A DNA stretch of 64,000 nt. It comes from Maribacter litoralis (GTDB lineage: Bacteria; Bacteroidota; Bacteroidia; Flavobacteriales; Flavobacteriaceae). Within the stretch, counting starts at the first letter, position 1, and each line of letters begins with the position of its first letter. The position numbers and the translations under genes were made by a program. This document shows positions 7,373 through 16,519 of the stretch, one piece after another. The stretch lies in contig NZ_QCZD01000003.1 of assembly GCF_003075045.1 (NCBI RefSeq), positions 434,001 to 498,000 on the forward strand, given 5' to 3'. The notes under the pieces are model-generated. The model searched no databases. It worked only from the letters and a program-made list of their open reading frames with translations, and was not told the origin of the DNA.

Positions 7373-8566
7373 CTATTCTTTCTTAGAGACTAAAATACTA
7401 ACCGCATTACCACCAAAGCCTACGGCATTTACTAGAACTTTTTTAAGATCCCGACCTTTATTTTTATGGTCTATAAATGGCACTGAAATCATCTTATTGT
7501 TTCGCATCATTAATACCCCCAATTCTAAATTCAGCATACCAGAAGTGGCGAACGTATGACCAATTTTCCATTTATTGGTTGTCATTTGCGGCATGTTTAC
7601 CCCAAATACTTCTTTGATAGCATTGTATTCGGAAGAATCTCCTTTTATCGTTCCGGGTGCATGCATGATAACCGCATCTACTTCAGCAGGATTTATTCCA
7701 CCCAAAGCCATTTTCATAGATTTTTGAAAGCATACAGCATTTGCAGAAATAGATGTATTGTGTTTTAAAATTTCGGTTGCAAATCCTACTCCTTCAATAA
7801 TTGCCAAAGCATGGTCTACAACTCCATTTTCCAAACAAGCTACCGAGGCTGCTTCTCCTAAAATCATAGTATTGTATTCCTTTTCAAAGTTTAACGCTTG
7901 GCAAGGATAACTTCGGCTACGCTCAACATCCAAATCATCATTCAACTCGGAAGCTTTTGCATAAATCTTCAATGCCTTCATTTGGGCAATGGTAAAATCG
8001 GTCAACGGCGCTTCACTGGCACCCACCAAAAATTTAGTTGACATACCACTTGTTAGCCACGCCACGCCATTTAAAACAGAATGTAAACCTGTTGAACAGG
8101 TAATGGAGTGTGATATTTCTGGTCCCGTAGCTCCTAAATCATGAGATACCCATGAAGATATATTACCCAAGGTAGTTGTTGGAGAACTTAAAGTTGATGA
8201 AATACCTGTTTCTAAGTATTCAGTATGATATTCTTCGAACAATTTGGTTGCCCCTCTTGAAGACCCCATATTTATTCCGAATTCAGAAGTATTAGTCCAA
8301 CCAGATTGCTGAATGGCCATTCTAGAAGCTGCCATGGCAAACAACACACTGTTATCTAACTTTTTGTACTTACTATCAGATTCCCTTAATTTTTTCACCA
8401 GCGCATTTGCAGATTCTGCCAATGGAGCTACCCAAGTTTTAGCGTTATTTATATCCGCCAAAGAAAAGTAATGGTCGTTATTCTGATAAGCTTTCCAAAT
8501 TTCTTCTTGAAATGACCCCAATGGGGAAAGTGAAGCTATCGATGTTATAGATATTTTTTCTTTCAA
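7373..8566 (-). CDS. Beta-ketoacyl synthase of the KAS I/II type inside the biotin cluster
   Basis: A 397-residue thiolase-fold condensing enzyme. The KAS I/II catalytic triad is complete: C157 in HSITCSTGLHS, H302 in VIMHAPGT and H337 in NKWKIGHTF, with a Lys just before. It should therefore be able to condense acyl thioesters with malonyl units. It lies 8 nt downstream of bioA and upstream of bioB, so a role in building the pimeloyl chain that BioF uses is reasonable; this is inference from position. It differs from BioZ, which is KAS III-like. An outer-membrane lipid or pigment role is the alternative. No bioC, bioH, bioG or bioW is in the window. Confidence 0.82.
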   Translation of the reverse strand: MKEKISITSIASLSPLGSFQEEIWKAYQNNDHYFSLADINNAKTWVAPLAESANALVKKLRESDSKYKKLDNSVLFAMAASRMAIQQSGWTNTSEFGINMGSSRGATKLFEEYHTEYLETGISSTLSSPTTTLGNISSWVSHDLGATGPEISHSITCSTGLHSVLNGVAWLTSGMSTKFLVGASEAPLTDFTIAQMKALKIYAKASELNDDLDVERSRSYPCQALNFEKEYNTMILGEAASVACLENGVVDHALAIIEGVGFATEILKHNTSISANAVCFQKSMKMALGGINPAEVDAVIMHAPGTIKGDSSEYNAIKEVFGVNMPQMTTNKWKIGHTFATSGMLNLELGVLMMRNNKMISVPFIDHKNKGRDLKKVLVNAVGFGGNAVSILVSKKE

Positions 8567-8574
8567 TGTAAAAT

Positions 8575-9849
8575 CTAAAATGTATTTAACGCCTCAGTTA
8601 TTGCTTTATACACCTTTTGCAACTCTTCTTTTGTAATTACAAATGGAGGCAATACATAAACAGTATTGCCCAAAGGTCTTAACAAAACACCTCTTTCCAA
8701 AAAGAAATTATACAACTCATCACGTAAATTACCATAACGCTTGGTTTTAATATCTAAATCAATGGCCAAGATTACACCCATAACCCTTACATCTTTCACA
8801 TTATTATGCGATTTTATCTGTGACAAAAACTCATTATGCGCCAAGTTAATAGCTTCCCGTCTTTCTAATATTTGAGGTGAATTAAGCAACTTTATTCCTG
8901 TCAAAGCTGCTGCACAACCTAGTGGGTGGGCACTAAATGTATGAGCATGAAAAAAACCCTTATGTACGTCATCGCTTAAAAACCCGTTGTACACCTCTTG
9001 GGAGCAACTGGTAATACTTAATGGAAACATACCGGCCGTTAAAGCCTTGCTCAAGCATATAATATCTGGCGCATTGCGTAAATTTTCAGAGGCAAAGTTT
9101 TTCCCCGTTTTACCGAACCCGGTCATTATTTCGTCGGCAATGCATAAAACTTCATATTCTCTACATAGTCCAATTAGAGTGTCTAGCCCTTTAGCGGAGT
9201 GGAATTTCATCCCTGCAGCCCCTTGCACTAAAGGCTCAAAAACAAATGCAGCACACTTATTTTGATGTAGTATTTGTGAGAGCTTATCTGTTACCTCGCT
9301 TAGGTTATCGCCGGTCGGAACAGGAATACGTTCAACATTTAACAAAAAATCCTCAAACGGTCCGTTGTAAGACGAAAGTCCCGATGCACTCATAGCACCA
9401 AAAGTATCACCATGAAAACCGTCTTCAAAAGCAATAAGCGTATCACGCTTTTCGCCTTTATTATGGAAAAACTGCAAGGCCATTTTAATAGCTGCTTCTA
9501 CAGCCGTAGAGCCATTGTCATTAAAGAATATTTTAGCCTGGTTATCTGGTAGAATTTCCATTAACTTTTCAGACAGTTCAATTGCGGGCTCATGGGTAAG
9601 ACCACTAAACATTACAAAGTCTAACGTTTGCATCTGCTTGGTAATCGCTGCAACTATCTGTTCGTTAGCATGACCGTACATTACGGTATACCATGATGCA
9701 ATTGCATCAATATATTCTTTTCCCTCTTCATCAAACAACAAAGCACCTTTTGCCTTTACAATGGGAAGCTGGGGTTTACCAAGCTTGTGTTGTGTTAGCG
9801 GGTGCCATAAGTGTTTTTTATCTCTTGTTGATAGATTTTCTCCAGTCAT
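8575..9849 (-). CDS. bioA: Adenosylmethionine-8-amino-7-oxononanoate aminotransferase
   Basis: A 424-residue class III PLP aminotransferase that makes 7,8-diaminopelargonate from KAPA using SAM as amino donor. The PLP lysine is K268 in LSKALTAGMFPLS. The PLP-ring Asp is D239 in IADEIMTGFGKTG. The N-terminal HLWHPLTQ and the ASWYTVMYGH segment are BioA hallmarks, including the Trp-Tyr pair of the substrate pocket. It is the first gene of a leftward unit with the ketosynthase and probably bioB, and is divergent from the glycosyltransferase, with 63 nt between them. Confidence 0.96.
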   Translation of the reverse strand: MTGENLSTRDKKHLWHPLTQHKLGKPQLPIVKAKGALLFDEEGKEYIDAIASWYTVMYGHANEQIVAAITKQMQTLDFVMFSGLTHEPAIELSEKLMEILPDNQAKIFFNDNGSTAVEAAIKMALQFFHNKGEKRDTLIAFEDGFHGDTFGAMSASGLSSYNGPFEDFLLNVERIPVPTGDNLSEVTDKLSQILHQNKCAAFVFEPLVQGAAGMKFHSAKGLDTLIGLCREYEVLCIADEIMTGFGKTGKNFASENLRNAPDIICLSKALTAGMFPLSITSCSQEVYNGFLSDDVHKGFFHAHTFSAHPLGCAAALTGIKLLNSPQILERREAINLAHNEFLSQIKSHNNVKDVRVMGVILAIDLDIKTKRYGNLRDELYNFFLERGVLLRPLGNTVYVLPPFVITKEELQKVYKAITEALNTF

Positions 9850-9912
9850 AGAATTTATAATTCGCCATTTTATCTATCTTGCAAAGATCGGGAAATAAAC
9901 CGCAATAATTAG

Positions 9913-11394
9913 ATGCCCTCAAAAAGAAACAGAAATGCATTTTTAGATTTTTCCCAATTGAAGAATACTACCGTATTCTTACTACTTTCTTTAATTACTT
10001 TTTTCATTCGATTTCCTTTTTTCTTTAGAGACTACGTAGACCGTGATGAAAGCACCTTTATACTTCTAGGACAATCATGGGCAGATGGTTTTTTACCATA
10101 TACCCAACTATGGGATCTAAAACCACCATTGACCTTCGCCTTTTTTGCAACTATCATATCCATATTTGGAAAAAGCTTTGTAGCCATTCGATTTGCAGGT
10201 GTTATTCTAGTAGCTATTACCGCATTCTTTACTTATAAAATAGCATTGACATTTGTATCAAAAAAAGCATCTATTATAATTGGCGCATGCTGTATTTTTT
10301 TACTTAGTCTCTTTGGCAGCCTACAAGGAGTAATGTCCGAACATATTTGTATTGCGCTCTTTGTACCTGCACTATATATTTTGCAGACTAAAAAAACTGC
10401 CCTTTTTATATTCTTATCTGGATTGTTGATGGGTGCAACGGTTATGGTAAAGCTAAACATGGCTTTTCCTATTCTATTTATAGGTCTTTTTTTATGTTAT
10501 GAAGCTTTTTTCACCAACAGGAATATTCCTTTTTTATATGTGGTTTTATTCGGAATTGGAGCCTTGACCGTTATTTTAACTACCATAATACCTTACTACC
10601 TAAGTAACCAAACCTATATTTGGTGGGAATCTGTAATTCTTGCCCCTTTAGAATATACGGGAGCCAGACGTTATTCGGTTTTTAAACTAGCCCCCATTTT
10701 CGTAATAACGGGCATATTCTTGCTCTACGCCTACAAAAGCAAAAAACTAAATTTTAAAAGCAGAAACGTACAACTTCTGTTGATTGCCGTTATAGGTGTT
10801 TTATTTTCCTTTGTAAAAGGAGGAAGGATAAATGGGCACTACCTGATCCAATTACACCCCATGCTATTAATTTTGGTGGGCAAAGTCGTTTACAATTTAA
10901 TAAGACAGTATAAACCAAAATTGCCTGCTTATTTAGCCTTCATCGCCTTACTGATACCTGCAGAAAGTTATTTGGAGTATGTAAACGTGTTAAAGAATAA
11001 AATTGAAAAAGGCACAATTTTTAACGGGGAAGGCTTTGCCGTACCCCAGTATATTTTAGAACATAATTTAGAAACCAAAAATGTTCTGTTTTTCGAGTAC
11101 CACATCGGGTATTGGAATTTAAACACGTTACCACCTACAACAGCATCTACTCACCCAAGTAATATTTGCAGAAATGAATTATTTACTTTTTACGGTAATC
11201 CCAGAAAAAATTCCGTTGAAGAAATTAAGTACATTATGCATGAACTACGACCCCAAACAGTTGTCATACGAAAGGGAAAACGAATTTTTGACAAAAAAGA
11301 AATTGAGGAAAATGAATATATAGACACCTATTTAGCTAAACATTATAAGGTAATCGCCACAGTTGATAATGCAGAAATCTTACAGCGATTATAA
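9913..11394 (+). CDS. GT39-like integral membrane glycosyltransferase
   Basis: A 493-residue GT-C fold protein of the Pmt/ArnT-like family, which uses lipid-linked sugars at the outer face of the inner membrane. The first periplasmic loop has the acidic motif YVDRDEST (about 36-43), the probable catalytic Asp-Glu region. The loop continues with the DLKPPLTFAFF segment that also marks this family. Around ten hydrophobic spans follow to about residue 345, then a soluble C-terminal domain of about 150 residues. The acceptor is unknown. It sits between the two biotin runs on the opposite strand, and its end overlaps the end of bioD by 6 nt. Confidence 0.82.
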   Translation: MPSKRNRNAFLDFSQLKNTTVFLLLSLITFFIRFPFFFRDYVDRDESTFILLGQSWADGFLPYTQLWDLKPPLTFAFFATIISIFGKSFVAIRFAGVILVAITAFFTYKIALTFVSKKASIIIGACCIFLLSLFGSLQGVMSEHICIALFVPALYILQTKKTALFIFLSGLLMGATVMVKLNMAFPILFIGLFLCYEAFFTNRNIPFLYVVLFGIGALTVILTTIIPYYLSNQTYIWWESVILAPLEYTGARRYSVFKLAPIFVITGIFLLYAYKSKKLNFKSRNVQLLLIAVIGVLFSFVKGGRINGHYLIQLHPMLLILVGKVVYNLIRQYKPKLPAYLAFIALLIPAESYLEYVNVLKNKIEKGTIFNGEGFAVPQYILEHNLETKNVLFFEYHIGYWNLNTLPPTTASTHPSNICRNELFTFYGNPRKNSVEEIKYIMHELRPQTVVIRKGKRIFDKKEIEENEYIDTYLAKHYKVIATVDNAEILQRL

Positions 11395-12006
11395 AGTACT
11401 TAAAATACCCTGAAATTTATCTGCGTATTTTTTAATCACCTCTTTTGTAAATTCTTTTTCCTCTTCTATTCTACCTATTAAGGAAACACCTGTTTTATGC
11501 AAAATAATATTTTCGGTGTGTGGGTTAGGTTCTCCACTAAACAACACAGAAACCTCATAACCTTTATGCAATAACCATTTTATGGTCAATAAAGAATGAT
11601 TGATACTCCCCAAATAATTTCTAGATACAACAACGACCTTATAATCTGGCATTATGATATCAAACATGGTGTCCTCATCATTAAGCGGCACTAATATACC
11701 TCCAGACCCCTCTATGATCAAATTATTATCTGTTTCGGGTTCGGTAATATGGAACCTATCAATAGTTATCCCTTCAATCTCAGCAGCCGCATGCGGACTC
11801 ATGGGCAATTTAAGATTATAACTACTTGGGTGAAACTTAGATTTATCATTAGAAATTAAACGCTTTACCTTATCCGTATCAGTATTATCTAAGTCTCCTG
11901 CTTGAACCGGTTTCCAATAATCTGCTTGTAAAGCTTCAACAAAAATTGCAGATGCAATGGTCTTACCTACTTCTGTTGAAATTCCTGTTACAAAAATCTT
12001 TTGCAT
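11389..12006 (-). CDS. bioD: Dethiobiotin synthetase
   Basis: A 205-residue ATP-dependent carboxylase that closes the ureido ring of dethiobiotin. The P-loop GISTEVGKT is at residues 8-16. The substrate-binding Lys is in YWKPVQAG (K32), and the IEGSGGILVPL motif gives the conserved Glu and Gly-rich turn. It is a little shorter than the E. coli enzyme but complete. It starts 6 nt after the DUF2007 gene, in the bioF-DUF2007-bioD run, and ends convergently with the glycosyltransferase. Confidence 0.95.
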   Translation of the reverse strand: MQKIFVTGISTEVGKTIASAIFVEALQADYWKPVQAGDLDNTDTDKVKRLISNDKSKFHPSSYNLKLPMSPHAAAEIEGITIDRFHITEPETDNNLIIEGSGGILVPLNDEDTMFDIIMPDYKVVVVSRNYLGSINHSLLTIKWLLHKGYEVSVLFSGEPNPHTENIILHKTGVSLIGRIEEEKEFTKEVIKKYADKFQGILSTL

Positions 12007-12012
12007 ATACTT

Positions 12013-12396
12013 TTACTTTGAATTAGTGATCATGTTACAATTTAGGCACTTATATTTTCTTTTCTCGAAAAATGGAAAAAGTTTATAAAATATACCCTTC
12101 CTGTTATAATATGGTTCAGACCTTTGATCTTTGCAGTTTGGGCATACAATAGGTTTACCATCATTACCCAAAGCATAAGTTCTTATATTGTCATATATGG
12201 CTATTGCCCTATCCTTATCTTTTGAATATACCTGTAACTTTACACCACCAATGGCATTACTGATCAATGGGTCTGAATTCAAGGTATTTTCATCTCTAAG
12301 AAATACAGGTATACCTTCTGACTCTAATTTGCCTTTTACAATCTGAACATCTGCAACATATTCAAAAGATGCCAATTGATAAAATTTACTCTCCAT
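12013..12396 (-). CDS. DUF2007 protein with a C-terminal zinc ribbon
   Basis: A 127-residue protein. The N-terminal 70 residues match the DUF2007 (putative prokaryotic signal-transducing) domain: FEYVADVQIVKGKLESEGIPVFLRDE, then IGGVKLQVYSKDKDRAIAIYD. The C-terminal part has two CxxC pairs (CPNC and CLNC) about 30 residues apart, probably binding zinc. It sits 4 nt after bioF and 6 nt before bioD, so it is translated from the biotin operon. Its function is unknown, and DUF2007 genes occur in many other contexts, so a biotin role is not implied. Confidence 0.78.
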   Translation of the reverse strand: MESKFYQLASFEYVADVQIVKGKLESEGIPVFLRDENTLNSDPLISNAIGGVKLQVYSKDKDRAIAIYDNIRTYALGNDGKPIVCPNCKDQRSEPYYNRKGIFYKLFPFFEKRKYKCLNCNMITNSK

Positions 12397-12400
12397 ATTC

Positions 12401-13558
12401 TTAAATATAACTAGCCAATAATTTTATCAAAAGTCCAATTTCTTCCTTTGAATTATAACTATGCAAGCATATTCTTAATCTTTCTTGACCTTTTGGCACT
12501 GTTGGGGCGAGAACGGCTTTAATATTAAAGCCTTTATCCAATAACTTTTTCGCTACTTGTTTTGCACTTTTTGACCCCGGTATAATACAACCTTGTATAG
12601 CCGAATTACTTGGTATAAATGATTCTTCTAATTTATGAGTGACAATCTGTTTTTTAAAGAATTCAATGTTTTCCATCAATATTCTTTTTGGCTCTTTTCC
12701 CAGTTCTTCTAAAAATTCATGTGCGGTTATGATCGTGGCTAGCGTATGTGGTGTTAGTGCCGTGGTATATATAAAAGGTTTCGCAAAATTCACTAGAAAA
12801 TCTTTTAAATCGTCAGCACCAAGTATTGCCGCACCATGACAACCAAATCCTTTGCCAAAAGTTACCGTTCTGGCAAAAACATCTTTTTCCAATTTTAAAG
12901 AAGGTACGAGCCCTTCTCCATAATCACCGAAAATTCCAACGGCATGGGCTTCATCTACAATTAAACAATACCCGTTTGACTTAGAATATTTGGCAAACGC
13001 TTTTAAATCGGGCGAATCCCCATCCATAGAAAAAACGCTTTCCGTAACAACATAAACGGTATATTCCTCATATTCATTTCGAGCCGTATTTAGTTCTATT
13101 TTTTCTTTTAAACTTGATAGGCTATTGTGTGAAAAACTATATGACTTCGCATTACTTAAACGTAAACCTTCACGTATACTTGCGTGTATATACTCATCGT
13201 AAAAAACCAAGTCTCCTTTTTGGGGAACAGAGCTAAAAAGCCCCATATTGGCATCATAACCAGAATTAAAGACTAGAGCTGCATTCGATTTATAAAAAGT
13301 AGCCAATTGTGATTCAAGCTTAGAATACAACTTATGGTTTCCAGATAAAAGCCTAGATCCACCCGAACCATTGGCAGCAACACTTTCTGTAAGCAACAAT
13401 TGAAATGTTTTTGAAAATAAGGTTTCATTAGTTGCAAAACCTAAATAATCGTTCGACAAAAAGTCTATTGACCCATCTGTAGCCTGTAGTGTTCTAAAAG
13501 CATCTTCTTTCTTACGTGTTTCTAAAAAACTCTTTAATTTACCTGGCAGTTTGATCAT
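12401..13558 (-). CDS. bioF: 8-amino-7-oxononanoate synthase
   Basis: A 385-residue alpha-oxoamine synthase that joins L-alanine and pimeloyl-ACP/CoA into KAPA, the first ring-building step of biotin synthesis. The PLP lysine is K236 in TFGKGFGCHGAA. The Asp and His that hold PLP are D202 and H205 in VDEAHAVGIFGDYGEG. The N-terminal DFLSNDYLG and the GSGGSRLLSG segment are typical. It opens the bioF-DUF2007-bioD run. The family also includes glycine C-acetyltransferase, but the biotin neighbours settle the name. Confidence 0.93.
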   Translation of the reverse strand: MIKLPGKLKSFLETRKKEDAFRTLQATDGSIDFLSNDYLGFATNETLFSKTFQLLLTESVAANGSGGSRLLSGNHKLYSKLESQLATFYKSNAALVFNSGYDANMGLFSSVPQKGDLVFYDEYIHASIREGLRLSNAKSYSFSHNSLSSLKEKIELNTARNEYEEYTVYVVTESVFSMDGDSPDLKAFAKYSKSNGYCLIVDEAHAVGIFGDYGEGLVPSLKLEKDVFARTVTFGKGFGCHGAAILGADDLKDFLVNFAKPFIYTTALTPHTLATIITAHEFLEELGKEPKRILMENIEFFKKQIVTHKLEESFIPSNSAIQGCIIPGSKSAKQVAKKLLDKGFNIKAVLAPTVPKGQERLRICLHSYNSKEEIGLLIKLLASYI

Positions 13559-13562
13559 TTCA

Positions 13563-13570
13563 CAAAAATA
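13563..13570 (-). promoter_or_regulatory. Possible -7 element for bioF
   Basis: The minus strand reads TATTTTTG. It ends only 4 nt before the ATG, so transcription from it would give an almost leaderless mRNA. No -33 TTG is seen. Confidence 0.25.
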
Positions 13571-13759
13571 GCTTTTCTCTGAATTGATTATAACTAAATC
13601 GAAGATTTCCCGTAAATTTTATATCAACATTCAAAACCTATTGAATATACTTTAAACATTGATTAAAATGATTACGAATTTCATTTTATCAATCTGATTA
13701 ATAATTACTTATCCTTTCAAAAAATTCAAAAAAATTAGATAAAAAGTCATAGAAAATGA

Positions 13760-13788
13760 TTGATTTACAAAATCAAATACTATTTTTG
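13760..13788 (+). promoter_or_regulatory. Bacteroidota promoter of the PAS sensor gene
   Basis: TTG at 13760-13762, then 18 nt, then TATTTTTG at 13781-13788: both elements match the Bacteroidota sigma-A consensus at normal spacing. The leader would be about 70 nt before the ATG at 13865. Confidence 0.65.
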
Positions 13789-13864
13789 CGTCTTTTTTTA
13801 AAGAAATTTCTTACTTTAATTTTAAGGTATTAGAATAAGTAACTATCTTCTTACAAAGATAATA

Positions 13865-16519
13865 ATGAAAGGGAGTAATATTTTAGATACGAACAGATTA
13901 GAAGCATTGATTTCTTTCGATGTTATGGATACTCATCCTGAAGCTATCTATGATGAAATTACATCTTTAGCCGCTTCTATTTGTAATACCCCTGTAAGCT
14001 TAATTTCATTAGTTGATGATAAAAGGCAGTTTTTTAAATCGCACTTCGGATTTAACGGTAATGGAACTCCTTTAAAAGAATCTTTTTGCAAGCATGTTAT
14101 TACCGACGATTTAAATGTACTGGTAGTAGAGGACACTCATGCAGACAAACGATTTCAAGACAATAAACTTGTTACAGAAGATCCCAATGTAGGTTTTTAT
14201 GCCGGTGCCTCATTAACCACAGCCGATGGACACCGACTTGGTACATTATGTGTTATCGATTATGAATCAAGGCAACTAAATGAAACCCAAATAGACGGAC
14301 TACAAACCCTAGCCAAACAAGTTGTTCATCTGTTAGAGTTACGAAAGGCCAAAGTACTTGAGCAAAAACAAAAAATTGAACTTGAAAAAAAAGGGCGGTT
14401 ACTAGATAATGTCGTTTCTGCTACCGGAATAGGAATTTGGGAACGTAACTTAGTAAAAGATACTTTCACTTTAAATGAAGAAGGCATTGCTATTTTTGGC
14501 ATTGACCAAAATACCTTAGACAACTTTAAGACCGATGATTGGTTTAAGTTAATTTATCCAGCCGATTTACCCCTAGTACAGAAAAAAATGCTGGAGTGCC
14601 TAAAATACCCATCTAAAGATTGCAGCGTGCAATATAGATTGTTGCAAAAAAATGGGGAATTTAAATGGGTGCATGAAAAAGGAAAAGTGCTTAAATGGAA
14701 CGACGCTAAAGAGCCGTTATCCATGTACGGCACCATACAAGACATTACCCAGAAAAAAACATTTACCACAGAGCTTCAACGAGTTAAGAACAACCAAGAA
14801 GCTATGATCAACAGTACAAGAGATCTCATGTGGTCAATTGACTTGGATTTTAACCTGATTACCGCAAACACTGCATTTCACGAACTTGTAAAGAAAATAC
14901 AAGGCAAGCCTTTTGAAGAAGGCAACTCAGTATTTTCTGAAAGTGTACCACAAAGTGTAACCGAAAAATGGAGGACTTACTATAAAAAAGCCCTTGAATC
15001 GGGCAGTTTTTCGGTAAAACAAAAAATACAAGATCCAGATAAATTTTGGACAACATACGGACTTACTTCTTTTGACCTCATGTATAATAAAGAGGGAGAA
15101 ACAATTGGTATCGCTTGTTTTTCAAAAGACATTACTTCAGAAATATTATCACAGCAAGTATTGATCAGCGCAAAAGCGGAGATGCAAAAAATAATGGATA
15201 CTTCTTTAGATATAATATGTACTATTGACGAAGAAGGGTATTTCTTAAGCATCAACAAAGCAGTCAAACAAGTATGGGGGTATGCACCCAAAGAGATTAT
15301 TGGAACAAATTATATAGAATTAGTATACCAAGAAGACCATAAAGTAACCGAACAATCTGCCGCATCGGTATTGTCTGGAGAAAAAGTAGTCAATTTTGAA
15401 AACAGATATGTACATAAAAATGGTCATGTTGTACCTATGCTTTGGTCTTCTAACTGGGACGAAAAAGATCGCGTATATTATTGTATAGCTAGAGATAATA
15501 CCGAAAAGAAAAAAGCCGAACTACAGTTAGAGCATAGTGAACGGCTATTCAAAACATTAGTACAAGAAAGTAGTGATATTATTTCCATTACAGACCTTGA
15601 AGGCAATTTTACATATGTAAGTCCAAGTTCTATAAATGTCATTCAAATAAGTCCAGAGGAATTGATTGGCACCAATGCTTTTGACTATGTTCACCCCGAT
15701 GATATTGAACAAGTAGCACAATCTTTTAGTTTAATTGCTGAACAAAAATCGGTTCAAATAGCACCATATAGATTTAAAAACAAAAAAGGTGAATGGCGAT
15801 GGTTTATTGCTAATGTATCTAACCAACTAAATTCACCTACAATAGAAGGCGTCATTGTTACATCTAGGGATATACATGAAACGCGAGAAGCCAAAGAGCA
15901 ATTAATACAAAGTGAACGACGTTTCAAAACCTTGGTACAAGAAGGTAGCGATATGATTTGCTTAATAGATGAAAAAGCCGACTTCACCTATGCTAGTCCT
16001 ACCTCAATAAAAGTATTGAATATTACACCTGAACAATTTATAGGTACTAATGCTTTCGATTATATTCACCCCGATGATTATGAAACCGTTTACAACGAAT
16101 TCATTAAGGTTTTAAAAATACCTCAAGTAAATATAAAACCTTTTAGGTTTAAGCATGGCGACGGTCATTGGGTATGGCTAGAGACCGTTATTACGAATAA
16201 AATTGACGAACCTACGTTAAAAGGTATTGTTGCCAATTCTAAAGATGTTACAACCAAGGTTCAACATTTAAAAGCAATTGAAGAACAAAACGCCCAATTG
16301 AAAAAAATTGCCTGGACTCAATCTCATATCGTTAGAGCTCCCGTGGCACGCCTAATGGGCTTAGTTGAACTTTTACGAGACGATAAAGAAAAATTAAAAC
16401 AAGAAGAAAGAGAACAGATTCTCAATTATATAATAACATCTGCAGATGAAATTGATCATGTCATTAAAGATATTGTTGACAATACGATAAATGCGATCGA
16501 TTTAGACGAAAATACATGA
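13865..16519 (+). CDS. GAF/five-PAS sensor with a histidine-phosphotransfer domain but no ATPase domain
   Basis: An 884-residue cytoplasmic sensor with no signal peptide or membrane span. A GAF domain covers about 10-165. Five PAS domains follow at about 175-300, 305-430, 435-555, 558-680 and 683-803. The last two are close copies, each with an ERxFKTLVQExSD opening and a GTNAFDYxHPDD segment. The C-terminal 80 residues form a DHp-like helical pair with the candidate phospho-His H821 (QSHIVRAPVARL). The protein stops 63 residues after that His, so there is no HATPase domain with N, G1 or G2 boxes. The next gene, a response regulator, overlaps its stop by 4 nt, implying coupled translation and partnership. 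Confidence 0.85.
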   Translation: MKGSNILDTNRLEALISFDVMDTHPEAIYDEITSLAASICNTPVSLISLVDDKRQFFKSHFGFNGNGTPLKESFCKHVITDDLNVLVVEDTHADKRFQDNKLVTEDPNVGFYAGASLTTADGHRLGTLCVIDYESRQLNETQIDGLQTLAKQVVHLLELRKAKVLEQKQKIELEKKGRLLDNVVSATGIGIWERNLVKDTFTLNEEGIAIFGIDQNTLDNFKTDDWFKLIYPADLPLVQKKMLECLKYPSKDCSVQYRLLQKNGEFKWVHEKGKVLKWNDAKEPLSMYGTIQDITQKKTFTTELQRVKNNQEAMINSTRDLMWSIDLDFNLITANTAFHELVKKIQGKPFEEGNSVFSESVPQSVTEKWRTYYKKALESGSFSVKQKIQDPDKFWTTYGLTSFDLMYNKEGETIGIACFSKDITSEILSQQVLISAKAEMQKIMDTSLDIICTIDEEGYFLSINKAVKQVWGYAPKEIIGTNYIELVYQEDHKVTEQSAASVLSGEKVVNFENRYVHKNGHVVPMLWSSNWDEKDRVYYCIARDNTEKKKAELQLEHSERLFKTLVQESSDIISITDLEGNFTYVSPSSINVIQISPEELIGTNAFDYVHPDDIEQVAQSFSLIAEQKSVQIAPYRFKNKKGEWRWFIANVSNQLNSPTIEGVIVTSRDIHETREAKEQLIQSERRFKTLVQEGSDMICLIDEKADFTYASPTSIKVLNITPEQFIGTNAFDYIHPDDYETVYNEFIKVLKIPQVNIKPFRFKHGDGHWVWLETVITNKIDEPTLKGIVANSKDVTTKVQHLKAIEEQNAQLKKIAWTQSHIVRAPVARLMGLVELLRDDKEKLKQEEREQILNYIITSADEIDHVIKDIVDNTINAIDLDENT

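Larger units (their letters stand above)
13559..13864. other. Intergenic promoter region between bioF and the PAS sensor
   Basis: This 306-nt AT-rich gap separates two divergent genes and holds no ORF worth calling. It contains a good rightward promoter at 13760-13788 and a weak leftward -7 box beside the bioF start. I looked for BirA-type inverted repeats (TTGTAAACC/GGTTTACAA) and saw none. Confidence 0.6.

Noticed and set aside
13559..13864. A BirA operator before bioF
   Set aside because: No TTGTAAACC/GGTTTACAA-type inverted repeat is found in the gap or in front of bioB or bioA.
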